DNA of 64,000 bases from Roseococcus sp. SYP-B2431 (GCF_004336745.1 NZ_SJXD01000025.1:372001-436000); one strand, 5' to 3'; counted from the first letter of the stretch, positions 28,601-36,707 are shown. Translations and numbers: made by a program. The notes: generated by a model from the sequence alone, not told the origin.

Positions 28601-28869
28601 ATCGAAACCGTTCCATCTCCTCGGCCTTCACGGCGGCGTGGGGTCGCTCCCTCGCGGGGGCGTGGATCGAAACGGAATACTCACTCTGACGTAGCTGGTG
28701 ACGCGCTGTCGCTCCCTCGCGGGGGCGTGGATCGAAACCACTTCACCTCGCCCACGGCCTTGTGCCGGCGCGGTCGCTCCCTCGCGGGGGCGTGGATCGA
28801 AACATGTCCGCGGTCGGGCGGATGGAGCGCCGCGCGATGTCGCTCCCTCGCGGGGGCGTGGATCGAAAC
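22610..28869 (+). CRISPR. Type I-C CRISPR array, 97 repeats (manual count)
   Basis: The repeat is 31 nt. It begins GTCGCTCCCT, continues CACGGGGGCG and ends TGGATCGAAAC. Spacers are mostly 33-36 nt and the mean period is about 65 nt. By hand count there are 97 repeat copies and 96 intervals. Repeat bases 3-9 pair with 14-20 (7-bp stem, 4-nt loop). Cleavage at the base of that stem leaves the 11-nt handle TGGATCGAAAC expected for Cas5 processing. Repeats 1-73 have A at position 12; repeats 74-97 (27347 onward) have G, a change in the loop. Repeat 64 (26691) has G27 to C. Repeat 48 (25672) is truncated. Adjacent spacers after repeats 85 and 86 differ by one base. Confidence 0.99.
25672..25713 (+). 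repeat. Truncated CRISPR repeat-spacer unit (unit 48)
   Basis: This unit is only 42 bp long against about 65 for its neighbours. It keeps repeat bases 1-16 (GTCGCTCCCTCACGGG) and then passes directly into ATCGAGGGCAAGG..., without the TGGATCGAAAC handle. An internal deletion of about 23 bp has removed the 3' half of the repeat and probably the 5' end of its spacer. The preceding spacer therefore lacks a normal downstream processing site. Confidence 0.9.
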
Positions 28870-28966
28870 TGGGGGTAGGCCGTGAACTTCCGGCTCGAAA
28901 CTGTCGAATCTAAGACGGCAGCTCTCCGTGACTTGATCCAAGTCAGCAGCGCTGTAGGCCTATTAA
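28870..28966. other. Array trailer
   Basis: This non-coding stretch lies after the last repeat. It contains GGCTCGAAACTGTCGAATC (around 28902-28920), which carries a CTCGAAAC reminiscent of the repeat end and could be a decayed repeat. An in-frame TAA directly precedes the next ATG. Confidence 0.4.
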
Positions 28967-29428
28967 ATGGGGTGTTTTTTGCTTCTCGATGAGCTTGAGA
29001 AGCAGGATGGAGTGCTGAGCGCCACGGCAGTCGTCAGATATCTGTCGGCCATCCGCGCAATAATTGATGCTCTTCCAAAGCACATCTTTATGATGATCGC
29101 CGTGACGCCCGATGCCTTGCGACGGTATTCGACGGCGTCGCCGGCATTTAGAAGCCGGTTGGAAAATAGGATCGAGCTTCATCCGCTCACTGAACTGGAC
29201 GAGGCTATTGGCCTAGCGAAATTCTATCTGGACGAGGCGCGTCGAAACGCATCCAGCGTATCGGGCGTGGCCGGCAACCGAGACCTCGTAACAGACAAAG
29301 AAATCTCGGAGATTTTCAACGCGGCCCTAGAGAGGGCGAGACGCAGCGGCGACGAGGGCCTCCGGCACCGGCAGTTCCTCCATTTGCTTCACACGAAAGC
29401 TGAAGAGCGAATCCAGGCCCTCAGCTAG
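28967..29428 (+). pseudogene. C-terminal remnant of an AAA/P-loop ATPase
   Basis: The 153-residue open frame starts almost on a Walker B-like strand (CFLLLDELEKQ) and continues with a sensor-like segment FMMIAVTPDALRRY and a helical C-terminal part (FRSRLENRIELHPLTELDEAIGLAKFYL). A Walker A motif and the whole N-terminal half are absent, and an in-frame stop sits just upstream of the ATG. It therefore looks like the 3' end of a larger ATPase gene, of the kind found in anti-phage loci (BREX/DUF2791-like), cut off by the CRISPR array. The family is uncertain; it has no recognisable partner. Confidence 0.5.
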
Positions 29429-29480
29429 AGCCTTCTTCGTTCGCAAGGGCTCGGTACGAGGGCTCCAGCCATTTGTTTTC

Positions 29481-29529
29481 CGAGCATCTTTACCCGATCA
29501 GACGATTCCGTCTGATCGGGCGATGCTCG
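29481..29529. repeat. 49-bp two-tier inverted repeat
   Basis: The inner stem CCCGATCAGACG / CGTCTGATCGGG (12 bp, loop ATTC) is enclosed by an outer stem CGAGCATC / GATGCTCG (8 bp). The two tiers are separated by TTTA on one side and a single C on the other. It lies between the ATPase remnant and the broken recombinase. No T-tract follows, so a simple intrinsic terminator is less likely than a recombination or attachment site, or a bidirectional structure. Confidence 0.75.
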
Positions 29530-29734
29530 CGTCACGCGGATCCTGACGGGGTGCCGCAATAGAGCAGTGGTCTCCCGGTACAGGATCTGAAGAAGCATAC
29601 CGCGGAAGCGTCCCTCAGATGGCAAGCCCGGATAACTCGTGTCCGAAAGCTGCCATTCCGAGTTCGGCCAGCGGCAGCAGGTCGTCCGAGAGCACATTTC
29701 TCCTCCGGGCTATTTCGGCCCGGAGAATGATCAG

Positions 29735-30366
29735 ATGGGACGTTCAGAATTTGACCCGGCAAATCGCGAGAGCGAGCCTGGAATGCCCGGCGTATCGTCG
29801 GTGCAAAACGAGCACTCAAGCCGCAGCAGGTGTGGGCCATTCGCTTTTGGCTCGATCGAGAATGTCGACTTCGGGATCGTGCGCTGTTCGACTTCGCGGT
29901 GGACAGCAAGCTGAGAGGATGCGACGTGGTGAAGGTCCGCATTGGTGACCTCGTTAGCGGCGGCCGGATCCGCACGCGGGCAACTGTGGTCCAATAGAAG
30001 ACCGGCCGCCCCGTTCAATTCGAGATCCTCGAACCGGCTCGGACGACCCTCCTTGCCTGGCTGGAACGTCGGGGCGGCACGCTGGACGACTATGCGTTCC
30101 CCAGCCGCATCAACCACGCGGCGCACATGAGCACCCGGCAGTATGCCCGGCTGGTGGATGAGTGGGTCACTGGAATTGGCCTGCACCGCGAGGACTATGG
30201 AACGCATTCGCTGCGGCGAACCAAGGCGTCCATTATCTACAAGGCGACCGGCAACTTGCGTGCTGTCCAGATCCTGCTTTGTCACAGCAAGATCGAGAGC
30301 ACGGTCCGATACCTTGGAGTGGATATTGAGGACGCCCTTCATCTCACGGAGTGCACAGAGCTCTGA
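29735..30366 (+). pseudogene. Tyrosine recombinase, broken copy
   Basis: This sequence is a close relative of the intact gene at 32760-33392 but is disabled. A one-base deletion near 29768-29775 (CGAGAGCGAGCC against CGAGCGGCGAGCC) shifts the frame, and CAG has become TAG at 29995-29997. The C-terminal catalytic part remains readable from 30127 (HSLRRTKASIIY with the H-x-x-R box, LLCHSKIESTVRYLG with the final Tyr). In the box, G of LLGH is replaced by C (LLCH). Similarity to the second copy extends about 100 bp upstream of the ATG. Confidence 0.88.
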
Positions 30367-30475
30367 GCGGCGGGCTGGCTGCCGACCCTTAGGATTTATG
30401 TAGTTTCGGGGCCAGCTTCAGCTGCGACGGTGCGCCCATTTCGGTCATCCCGGAAAATAAGCCGGCGCGCCGTAA

Positions 30476-31270
30476 TCAACCAGTGGAAGCCGTCAAACCA
30501 CCATCGACGACGAGTTCCGTTGCGGTCACGTATTTTGCCTCGTCAGAAGCAAGGAACAGCGCGGCATGGGCCACGTCCCATCCCTCGCCCATCTGGCCGA
30601 TGGGAACGGCGGCGTTGCGCTTCGCCACGAACCCCTCCAGGTCGCCGCTCGCAAATTGCTCGGCGAGCTTGGCCACCAGCGGCGTGTACATGAGACCTGG
30701 CAGCACGCAGTTCATGCGGATGCCGCGTGGAGCATAGGTAATGGCGGTGGTCTTGCTGAAATGGATCAGCCCCGCCTTGGCCGCCGAATAGGCCGCCTGG
30801 GGCTTGCCCGTGTAGCGAATGCCCGCCGTGGAAGCGATGCTGACCACGACTCCTTTTCCCTGCTTCTGCATGATCGGCAGCACCGCGTGGCAGCAGAGGA
30901 ATGCGCTTTTGAGGTTGACGGCGAGCTGGGCGTCCCACAGCGCCTCGTCCATCTCACCGGGGATGGCGGGTTCGGACTTGCCGACATTGTTCACCAGCAC
31001 GTCGATGCGGCCGAAGCGTGCCATGCAGGCCTCGACCAGCCGCGCCACCTCGGCGGAATCCGTGACGTCGCCCGTCGCGATCTCGCAGGTGCCGCCCTCG
31101 TCTTGGATGATCGCCTGCGTCTCGCGCGCCGCCGCCTCGTTGATGTCCACGCCGAAGATGCGCGCCCCTTGGCGCGCAAAGAGCACCGCGATCGACTTGC
31201 CATTGCCCCAGCCGGGGCCGACCGAGCCGCAGCCGGTCAGGAAGACCACCTTGTCCGTCAGCTTGAACAT
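30476..31270 (-). CDS. SDR family oxidoreductase
   Basis: This 264-residue classical short-chain dehydrogenase has an N-terminal cofactor loop TGCGSVGPGWGNGKSIA (a stretched TGxxxGxG), VDINEAAARE (Asp favouring NAD), NNVGKSEP (variant of NNAG), the catalytic Ser region VSIASTAG and YSAAKAGL (YxxxK). The C-terminal TELVVDGGLTAS is typical. It lies 4 bp downstream of the Bug receptor gene on the same strand, so the two form an operon, flanked on both sides by recombinase copies. Substrate unknown, probably a hydroxy- or oxo-acid taken up or sensed via the receptor. Confidence 0.88.
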   Translation of the reverse strand: MFKLTDKVVFLTGCGSVGPGWGNGKSIAVLFARQGARIFGVDINEAAARETQAIIQDEGGTCEIATGDVTDSAEVARLVEACMARFGRIDVLVNNVGKSEPAIPGEMDEALWDAQLAVNLKSAFLCCHAVLPIMQKQGKGVVVSIASTAGIRYTGKPQAAYSAAKAGLIHFSKTTAITYAPRGIRMNCVLPGLMYTPLVAKLAEQFASGDLEGFVAKRNAAVPIGQMGEGWDVAHAALFLASDEAKYVTATELVVDGGLTASTG

Positions 31271-31274
31271 GCGC

Positions 31275-32249
31275 TCACTCGATCCCGATGTTCGCGGCGC
31301 GGATGACGGGGCCCCAGAGCGCCGCCTCCTCCGCGATGAAGCGCGTCGCGCGTTCGGGCGTGGAATCCGTCACGGGCACAAAGGCGATCGCCTCCAGCGC
31401 GCGAGCAATCTCGGGCGTGGACATCGCAGCGCGAGCGGCAGCGGCCAGGCGCTCCAGCCGGTCCGGCGGCGTGCCGGGCGGGGCGGCCAGGTAGTTGGCG
31501 ATGCGGGTCACGACGTCGAGGCCGCTCTCGCGCGCGGTCGGCACATCGGGCACCACCGCTGCGCGCTGCTCGCCGAGGACGGAGATGATCCGCAGCCTTC
31601 CCTCGCGGTGCTGCGGCAGCAGCGTCGTGAAGGCGTCCACGGCGAAGGCGATCGTGCCGGAGAGAAGATCCTGGGTCAACGGCCCCGAGCCTCGGTAGGG
31701 CACGTGCACCACATCAAGGTCGCCTACCCGCATCCGCAGCAACTCCGTCGAGAGGTGCGGGGCGCCGCCGATGCCCGAGCTGCCATAGCTGATCCGGCCC
31801 GGCTGAGCGCGGATCAGCGCAATCAACTCGGCCAAGCTGTTCACGCCAAGCCGTGGGTGGACCGCCAGGGCAAGCGGCGTGATGCCGAGGATGGCGATGT
31901 GTGAAAACCCCGTCACGGGATCGAAGGGCGGCACGCGACGTGTGAGTGGGCCGGTGATCCCGGCCGTCGGGCTTTGAAAGATCAACGTGTACCCGTCCGG
32001 TCGGGCGCGATGCACCTCGGCCGAGCCGATGAGACCGCCCGCCCCGCCGCGATTGTCGACAACAACGGCTTGGCCGAGGGCCTGCCCGAAGGGCTCGGCA
32101 AACATGCGCCCAAAAATGTCCGTGTTTCCACCTGGCGGGAAAGCCACCACCATGCGGATGCTGGAATTGGGGAAAGGCGCTTGCGCATAGGCGGGGGCGG
32201 CTAGCAGTCCAAGGCCGGCAGCAGTGCGCAGGATCTGGCGCTTTTTCAT
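31275..32249 (-). CDS. Bug/TctC-family tripartite tricarboxylate transporter substrate-binding protein
   Basis: This is a 324-residue periplasmic binding protein. The signal peptide is MKKRQILRTAAGLGLLAAPAYAQA with a likely cut after AYA. Then come IRMVVAFPPGGNTDIFGR, VVVDNRGGAGGLIG, VPYRGSGPLTQDLLSGTI and VPDVPTARESG, all hallmark blocks of the Bug family. Such proteins are numerous in Acetobacteraceae and Burkholderiales, usually as orphans without the TctAB membrane part, as here. It is the first gene of a two-gene operon with the dehydrogenase. Confidence 0.93.
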   Translation of the reverse strand: MKKRQILRTAAGLGLLAAPAYAQAPFPNSSIRMVVAFPPGGNTDIFGRMFAEPFGQALGQAVVVDNRGGAGGLIGSAEVHRARPDGYTLIFQSPTAGITGPLTRRVPPFDPVTGFSHIAILGITPLALAVHPRLGVNSLAELIALIRAQPGRISYGSSGIGGAPHLSTELLRMRVGDLDVVHVPYRGSGPLTQDLLSGTIAFAVDAFTTLLPQHREGRLRIISVLGEQRAAVVPDVPTARESGLDVVTRIANYLAAPPGTPPDRLERLAAAARAAMSTPEIARALEAIAFVPVTDSTPERATRFIAEEAALWGPVIRAANIGIE

Positions 32250-32759
32250 GGCTTTTTCCTCTTCACCCTCTCACTGGGGCAAAGATAGCCAACGTCGCGC
32301 GGCCGGGGCTGTCAATGTGACGGTGCGGCGGCCCAGTGGATTGCCTTCAGGTTCTATGCATGCCACAGCGCGCAGCTATTGGGAGAAGAATCGTCGCACG
32401 CTCAACGTGATCGCGCGCAAGAGCGGGTTCGTCACCGGTGCGGCCGCCATGACCGGCTACCACTCCGTCGAGCCGCATGCCGGCATCGCCGCGACATCGA
32501 CTTCGGCACAGGGGCTTTTTGACACGGTCACAGGCTGGATCGTCGCCAACGGCTACTAACCGCGAAGTTGGCTCGATTCCAGATCCGGAAGGTCGCTGAG
32601 ATTGGCGAACGCTCGGGGACCGAGCGAGCGCGGCGCGGATAAGCGCCTGCTTTGGAGCGGTTCTATCCTGAAAGCTGCCGGTCCGCTGTCGGCCAGCCGC
32701 AGCAGGTTGTCCGAGAGCGCATTTCTCATCCGGGCTATCTCGGCCCGGAGGATAATCAG
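32250..32759. other. Intergenic region upstream of the Bug gene and second recombinase
   Basis: It contains the promoter area of the Bug operon (reading left) and, from about 32650, the approximately 100 bp of upstream sequence shared with the first recombinase copy. A hairpin CGCTCGG GGA CCGAGCG lies near 32611-32627. A short plus-strand open frame (32356-32559) encodes MHATARSYWEKNRRTL...; I do not recognise it and cannot tell a gene fragment from chance. Confidence 0.35.
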
Positions 32760-33392
32760 ATGGGACATTCGAAATTTGACCCGGCAAGTCGCGAGCGGCG
32801 AGCCTGGAACGCTGGGCGGATCGTCGGTGCAAAACGAGCACTCAAGCCGCAGCAGGTGTGGGCCATTCGCTTTTGGCTCAATCGAGAACGTCGACTTCGG
32901 GATCGTGCGCTGTTCGACTTCGCCATCGACAGCAAGCTGCATGGCTGTGACGTGGTGAAGGTGCGTGTCGGTAATCTCGTCAGCGGCGGTCACGTCCGAT
33001 CACGAGCGACAGTCGTGCAGCAGAAGACTGGACGTCCTGTTCAGTTTGAGCTGCTCGAGCCGGCTCGGACGACCATCCTGGCGTGGTTGGAGCAGCGTGG
33101 CGGCGCGCTCGATGACTACGCCTTCCCCAGCCGGATTGACCATTCGGCTCACTTGAGCACCAGGCAATACGCTCGGCTGGTGGATGAGTGGGTCGCTGGG
33201 ATTGGGCTTCGCCCGGAGGGTTACTGTACGCACTCCCTGCGACGCACGAAGGCCTCGATCATCTACAAAGCGACGGGCAACCTGCGTGCGGTTCAGATCC
33301 TACTGGGCCACATCAAAATCGAAAGCACGGTCCGTTACCTGGGTGTCGACATCGAGGACGCCCTTCATCTCGCGGAGAGCACCGAGGTGTAA
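32760..33392 (+). CDS. Tyrosine-type recombinase/integrase
   Basis: This 210-residue catalytic-domain recombinase shows all the usual signatures. The first Arg region is LRDRALFDFAIDSKLHGCDVVKVRV; then come VQQKTGRPVQFEL, the box II HSLRRTKASIIYKAT (H-x-x-R) and LLGHIKIESTVRYLGVD (LGH and nucleophile Tyr). It lacks an N-terminal core-binding domain, as is common for short integrase-like proteins found in several copies per genome. ATG at 32760 matches the start of the broken copy; a longer frame from 32652 is possible. Likely moves or rearranges the island. Confidence 0.9.
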   Translation: MGHSKFDPASRERRAWNAGRIVGAKRALKPQQVWAIRFWLNRERRLRDRALFDFAIDSKLHGCDVVKVRVGNLVSGGHVRSRATVVQQKTGRPVQFELLEPARTTILAWLEQRGGALDDYAFPSRIDHSAHLSTRQYARLVDEWVAGIGLRPEGYCTHSLRRTKASIIYKATGNLRAVQILLGHIKIESTVRYLGVDIEDALHLAESTEV

Positions 33393-33509
33393 CGGCAACG
33401 CCGGCTTCCTTCCGCGATCTTGGAAGCCGGTTCATGAGCCAACGCTGCAAGCAACCGTCCTTACATATTCGACAGGGCAATTTACGGTGGGTCGTGATCC
33501 GTAATCTTC

Positions 33510-34409
33510 TCAGTCGACGAAACCTTGGCTCACTTCTACTGCCCAAGGCCGCCGAGGAGCATCGTCCGGGTAGATAAGTAGAGAAATCGCCATGTCGTGA
33601 TATTCGGAGAAAAGGACCGATTCAAAGACCGGTTCCTGCACCGACCAGATCCCCTCGTGCAGCATTTTCCCTGTTGCGGCTTCGGCTGACGTATCCTGCA
33701 AAGCGGCGAGTGAGGCATCGGGGAGAGGCGTCGTTTCCTGCTTCGCGCGGAAATACACACCCGACTTTAACAGCGGTTCACTCGAGCGCGACCAGTCGAT
33801 AAAGCCATAGCGGCTGATCACGATCATCGCGCGCTTCGACGTCGTGTCGAGCCACTTGAGGATGGCCGCCGTGAGCGACACCGCATAGTGGTCCTTCACC
33901 CTCTCGAAATCCGCCACGCTGGGCCGGCGTAGCCCGTCCGTCTGCTGTCGGAAGTCGTCCAGCGGCATGAGGAGGAAGGATGCGAACTCGTTAGCTTCGG
34001 CTTCCATGCGCCCGTAAGCCGAGTCCCATGTCCAGAGATCGCGTCTCGCGCAATAGATCGGATCGCCGCTGAGCTGGCGGTGGAGGAGGTAATGCCCCAG
34101 CTCGTGTGCGAGCGTGAAGTTGATGCGGCCGGGCGAGGAGATCGCCGAATTGTAGAAGATGCCCCATTCGCCCGAGCCTCCTGGCTTCGGCATCAAGGCG
34201 CCTTCAAAATTCTTGCTGAGGGGCCGGCCATCAACCGCGGTAATCGCCGCGCCAGGATAGACATTCGCGGTGAAATCCCGAGCAATCTCAGATACCTTCA
34301 CCGGGAAACGTGCCAATCCATGAATATCGTTGGCAATCTTGATGATCTGTGAGAGGCGGACGGCCCAGCCCTTGGCAGTTGTCGGCAGCCTTATTTCTTT
34401 TTGCCCCAT
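33510..34409 (-). CDS. capP: ImmA/IrrE-family metallopeptidase, CapP-like
   Basis: This 299-residue zinc peptidase has the HExxH motif in FTLAHELGHYLLHR, the third ligand region MEAEANEFASFLLMP, and a C-terminal ~130-residue sensor part. Upstream are NANVYPGA-like and FEGALMPKPGGSGEWGIFYN blocks. In CBASS-associated CapH/CapP pairs, CapP cleaves the HTH repressor CapH after DNA damage and so switches on CBASS (established for other strains). Here it overlaps the HTH gene by 19 bp and diverges from the CBASS operon, which fits that role. Naming by context and family, not by search. Confidence 0.82.
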   Translation of the reverse strand: MGQKEIRLPTTAKGWAVRLSQIIKIANDIHGLARFPVKVSEIARDFTANVYPGAAITAVDGRPLSKNFEGALMPKPGGSGEWGIFYNSAISSPGRINFTLAHELGHYLLHRQLSGDPIYCARRDLWTWDSAYGRMEAEANEFASFLLMPLDDFRQQTDGLRRPSVADFERVKDHYAVSLTAAILKWLDTTSKRAMIVISRYGFIDWSRSSEPLLKSGVYFRAKQETTPLPDASLAALQDTSAEAATGKMLHEGIWSVQEPVFESVLFSEYHDMAISLLIYPDDAPRRPWAVEVSQGFVD

Positions 34410-34711
34410 GCGTCGATCATATCCTGGATGCGCTTTTTGTCATCATCATCGAGGCGATTGAACTTTCTGAAGAACGCCTCTTTGACGTGGCTGTCATCCA
34501 TGTCGGCCTTCTCGTCGAGCAGATAACCCGTCGTAACCTGCAGAACTTCCGCTATTTTGGTAAGCTTTTCAGCGGACGGCTTTCTCTCGTCGCGGTTCTC
34601 GAGCTCCCACAGGTAGCTCTTGCTGGAACCGGATAACCGGGCGAGGTCATCGAGCGAATAACCCAGTTTCTTTCGATGCTCGCGAAGCTTGTCTTTCAGG
34701 CTGGACGCCAT
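34391..34711 (-). CDS. capH: XRE-family HTH repressor, CapH-like
   Basis: This 106-residue DNA-binding protein has a helix-turn-helix at residues 8-60: LREHRKKLGYSLDDLARLSGSSKSYLWELENRDERKPSAEKLTKIAEVL. The C-terminus KFNRLDDDDKKRIQDMI could serve in dimerisation and as a peptidase-sensitive region. It is transcribed divergently from the CBASS operon and just ahead of the metallopeptidase gene. TTCGA/TCGAA palindromes in the 120-bp gap are probable operators. A repressor of cap6-nucC is the simplest reading. Confidence 0.83.
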   Translation of the reverse strand: MASSLKDKLREHRKKLGYSLDDLARLSGSSKSYLWELENRDERKPSAEKLTKIAEVLQVTTGYLLDEKADMDDSHVKEAFFRKFNRLDDDDKKRIQDMIDAWGKKK

Positions 34712-34740
34712 TTTCCCCTGGAATCAATGCGTTATGCTCG

Positions 34741-34805
34741 TTCGACAATATCGAATGAAATCGGCCTTGACAAGCGATATCGCGTTCATGTTCGATATAC
34801 CGAAC
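34741..34805 (+). promoter_or_regulatory. CBASS promoter region with paired operator-like palindromes
   Basis: Two inverted repeats of similar half-sites flank a possible -35 TTGACA (34767-34772). They are TTCGACAATATCGAA (34741-34755) and GTTCGATATACCGAAC (34790-34805). GCGATATCGC (34774-34783) is a third, perfect palindrome. GATATA at 34794-34799, within the second repeat, is a -10-like element but the spacing is long. HTH proteins such as the divergent capH product bind sites of this kind; repressor binding at the second repeat would block the promoter. Confidence 0.55.
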
Positions 34806-34831
34806 GAATTTATGCGTCATATGGAGGCAGC

Positions 34832-35743
34832 ATGAGCAAGCGGGAATTGGGAATCGACGAAAAGCCGAAGGGCATCCAGGCCATCCGCGCGCTGCCGGAC
34901 AAGGCGCTGGGCGCGCTGTGGGATTCTATCATCATCGAGAAGAGCCTGAAGGATCAGCTCCTCTCCCAGGCGGTCCTGAACTTCACGCTCCGGAGCAAGG
35001 TGCCGCGGACGGTCGTCCCGCTGCATGGCGTGATCATGCTCACCGGCGTGCCCGGCACCGGCAAGACGTCCCTGGCCCGCGGGCTCGCCCACCGCGTCGC
35101 GACCGCCTTTCCGGGCGGGCGGTTCCGGCTCCTCGAAGTCGAGCCGCATTCGCTCGCCAGCGCCGCCCACGGCAAGACGCAGCGCGCGGTCACGGACCTC
35201 TTCGCCTCGGCAATCGCCGAGGCTGCGCTCGCCGATCCCGTGATCGTCCTGCTCGATGAAGTGGAGACGCTGGCGGCAGATCGGGCGAAGCTCAGCATGG
35301 ACGCGAACCCCGTCGATGTGCACCGCGCCACCGACGCCGTGCTCGTGCAGCTCGATGCCCTGGCCGAGGCGCACCAGAACCTGCTCTTCGTCGCCACCAG
35401 CAACTTCCCGCAGGCGGTCGACAGCGCGTTCCTGTCGCGCTGCGATCTCATCCTGGAGGTCCCGCTCCCGGGGCGGGAAGCCTGCGCCGACATCCTGAAG
35501 GATTGCCTCACCGGGTTGGGTCGCGCCTATCCCGCCATCGGCAAGCTGGCGCTCGCCCCCGAGCTCGCGGCCGTGGCGGAGGCCTGCGTCGGCCTCGACG
35601 GCCGCGCGATCCGCAAGATGGTCGCCAACGCGCTGGCCGCGAATCCCGACATCGCGATGAACCCGGAGCGCGTGACGATGGACAACATCCTCGCCGCCGC
35701 GCGGGCCGCGCGCGCGGCTCGGGTCAAGGGGGCCGGCGCATGA
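34832..35743 (+). CDS. cap6: TRIP13/Pch2-like AAA+ ATPase of CBASS (Cap6)
   Basis: This 303-residue AAA+ remodeller has Walker A GVPGTGKTS, Walker B VIVLLDEVE, sensor FVATSNFPQAVDSAFLSRCD and an arginine-finger region typical of Pch2/TRIP13. In HORMA-type CBASS it disassembles the HORMA-CD-NTase complex and keeps signalling off or resets it. The ATG at 34832 follows GGAGG at 5 bp spacing; an upstream in-frame extension from 34676 covers the operator region and is rejected. The stop overlaps the next ATG (ATGA). Confidence 0.93.
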   Translation: MSKRELGIDEKPKGIQAIRALPDKALGALWDSIIIEKSLKDQLLSQAVLNFTLRSKVPRTVVPLHGVIMLTGVPGTGKTSLARGLAHRVATAFPGGRFRLLEVEPHSLASAAHGKTQRAVTDLFASAIAEAALADPVIVLLDEVETLAADRAKLSMDANPVDVHRATDAVLVQLDALAEAHQNLLFVATSNFPQAVDSAFLSRCDLILEVPLPGREACADILKDCLTGLGRAYPAIGKLALAPELAAVAEACVGLDGRAIRKMVANALAANPDIAMNPERVTMDNILAAARAARAARVKGAGA

Positions 35744-36213
35744 CCACCGTCGCCAGCCGCTCCTTCCGCAGCACGCCCTCCCGCGACGCCTTGGCGACCT
35801 GGTCCGCCATCGTCGACCTCCTGACGCGCGGCAACGCGGGCACCGCCCGCACGGAGCTGCTGGCGGTCGCGGGCATCGCCTCCAGCATCATCGCGGATCA
35901 GGCTCCGCGCGACGCCGCCATCATCGTGACCTGCGACGGCCCTCGCACCCGCATCTACTGCCTCTATGACGACGACGCGCTCGATGGCGCTGATGCGAAG
36001 GAGGACCGGCTGGGGTTCGATCCGCTCGCGGGCAGCTGGGCGGTGTCCTTGCCCTGCCTAGCGGACGACCTGTCCTGGGTGCAGGCGGCGCTCACGAAGC
36101 ACAGCACCCGCATCACGGCGCGCGACGCCTCCGCTGCCACCGCGGAGGCCACGTCCAGCGCTGCAAAGGCTCAGGCCCTCATCCTAGATCCCAAGGGGTT
36201 CCTCGAATCATGA
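35740..36213 (+). CDS. cap8: HORMA-domain-related CBASS protein (HORMA3/Cap8-like)
   Basis: This 157-residue protein lies between the TRIP13 and HORMA genes. It contains [34 protein letters not shown] and [21 protein letters not shown] recall a comparable second HORMA protein in the Pseudomonas aeruginosa two-HORMA CBASS operon, which binds the first HORMA protein and supplies a closure-motif peptide. The low-complexity Ala/Ser-rich C-terminus ([20 protein letters not shown]) could hold such a peptide. It overlaps both neighbours by 4 bp. Assignment rests on position and remembered similarity. Confidence 0.75.
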   Translation: MTTVASRSFRSTPSRDALATWSAIVDLLTRGNAGTARTELLAVAGIASSIIADQAPRDAAIIVTCDGPRTRIYCLYDDDALDGADAKEDRLGFDPLAGSWAVSLPCLADDLSWVQAALTKHSTRITARDASAATAEATSSAAKAQALILDPKGFLES

Positions 36214-36707
36214 CGCTAGTCGCCGTCAATCTCTTCACCCATTCCGTCACCTACCTCGCGGACAACATCCTCAAGAGCTTCAAGGACATCATCCGGCTCA
36301 GCGGCCTCGACCCGAGCAAGCTGGTCAATGACTGGGAAGTCTACATGCGCGCGCTCAAGGTCTGGCTGGAAACGCAGGATCTCGAGCGCGCGGTGCTGGA
36401 AGTGTATGACCCGCGCAACAACACGCTGATCGTCCGCTGGGATATCGACGTCATCTACAGCTGGACGGGTGACGGCAGCTTCTGGACCGACACCGAACAG
36501 CTCAAATACGCCATCCGGAAGGCCGGCGTCGCGCCCGGTCACGCGAGCTATGACATCCTCCTCAAGACGAAGCCCGGCCGGCCCGATGTGCCCGGCTGGG
36601 GAGCTGGCAGCTATCGCCCGACCGACGGATTTGTGCGGCACAGCCTCGGTTCGACCATCGATCACTATGGCCTGGGCGGCCACGCCGCGTACTGGAGGAA
36701 GAGCTGA
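36210..36707 (+). CDS. cap7: Bacterial HORMA-domain protein (Cap7)
   Basis: This 165-residue HORMA protein has the N-terminal core [27 protein letters not shown], then [31 protein letters not shown], and a C-terminal safety-belt segment with [26 protein letters not shown]. In CBASS it senses a phage protein peptide, changes conformation and activates the CD-NTase. It is coupled to its neighbours by ATGA and TGATG overlaps. Its resemblance to the HORMA2 protein of P. aeruginosa is from memory but covers the whole length. Confidence 0.9.
   Translation: MTLVAVNLFTHSVTYLADNILKSFKDIIRLSGLDPSKLVNDWEVYMRALKVWLETQDLERAVLEVYDPRNNTLIVRWDIDVIYSWTGDGSFWTDTEQLKYAIRKAGVAPGHASYDILLKTKPGRPDVPGWGAGSYRPTDGFVRHSLGSTIDHYGLGGHAAYWRKS

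Noticed and set aside
22596-28941. Long open frames on both strands through the array, encoding repeated SLPHGGVDRN, RSLTGAWIET or VAPSRGRGSK-like peptides
   Set aside because: They are the CRISPR repeat read in three frames; the repeat has no stop codon and the GC-rich spacers rarely add one.
29481-29529. Intrinsic transcription terminator
   Set aside because: Strong hairpin but no T-tract on either side; reported as an inverted repeat of unknown role.
32356-32559. Small gene encoding MHATARSYWEKNRRTL...
   Set aside because: No recognisable family and no clear ribosome-binding site; mentioned only in the intergenic entry.
34676-34831. N-terminal extension of cap6
   Set aside because: The frame is open but covers the operator region; GGAGG precedes the ATG at 34832.
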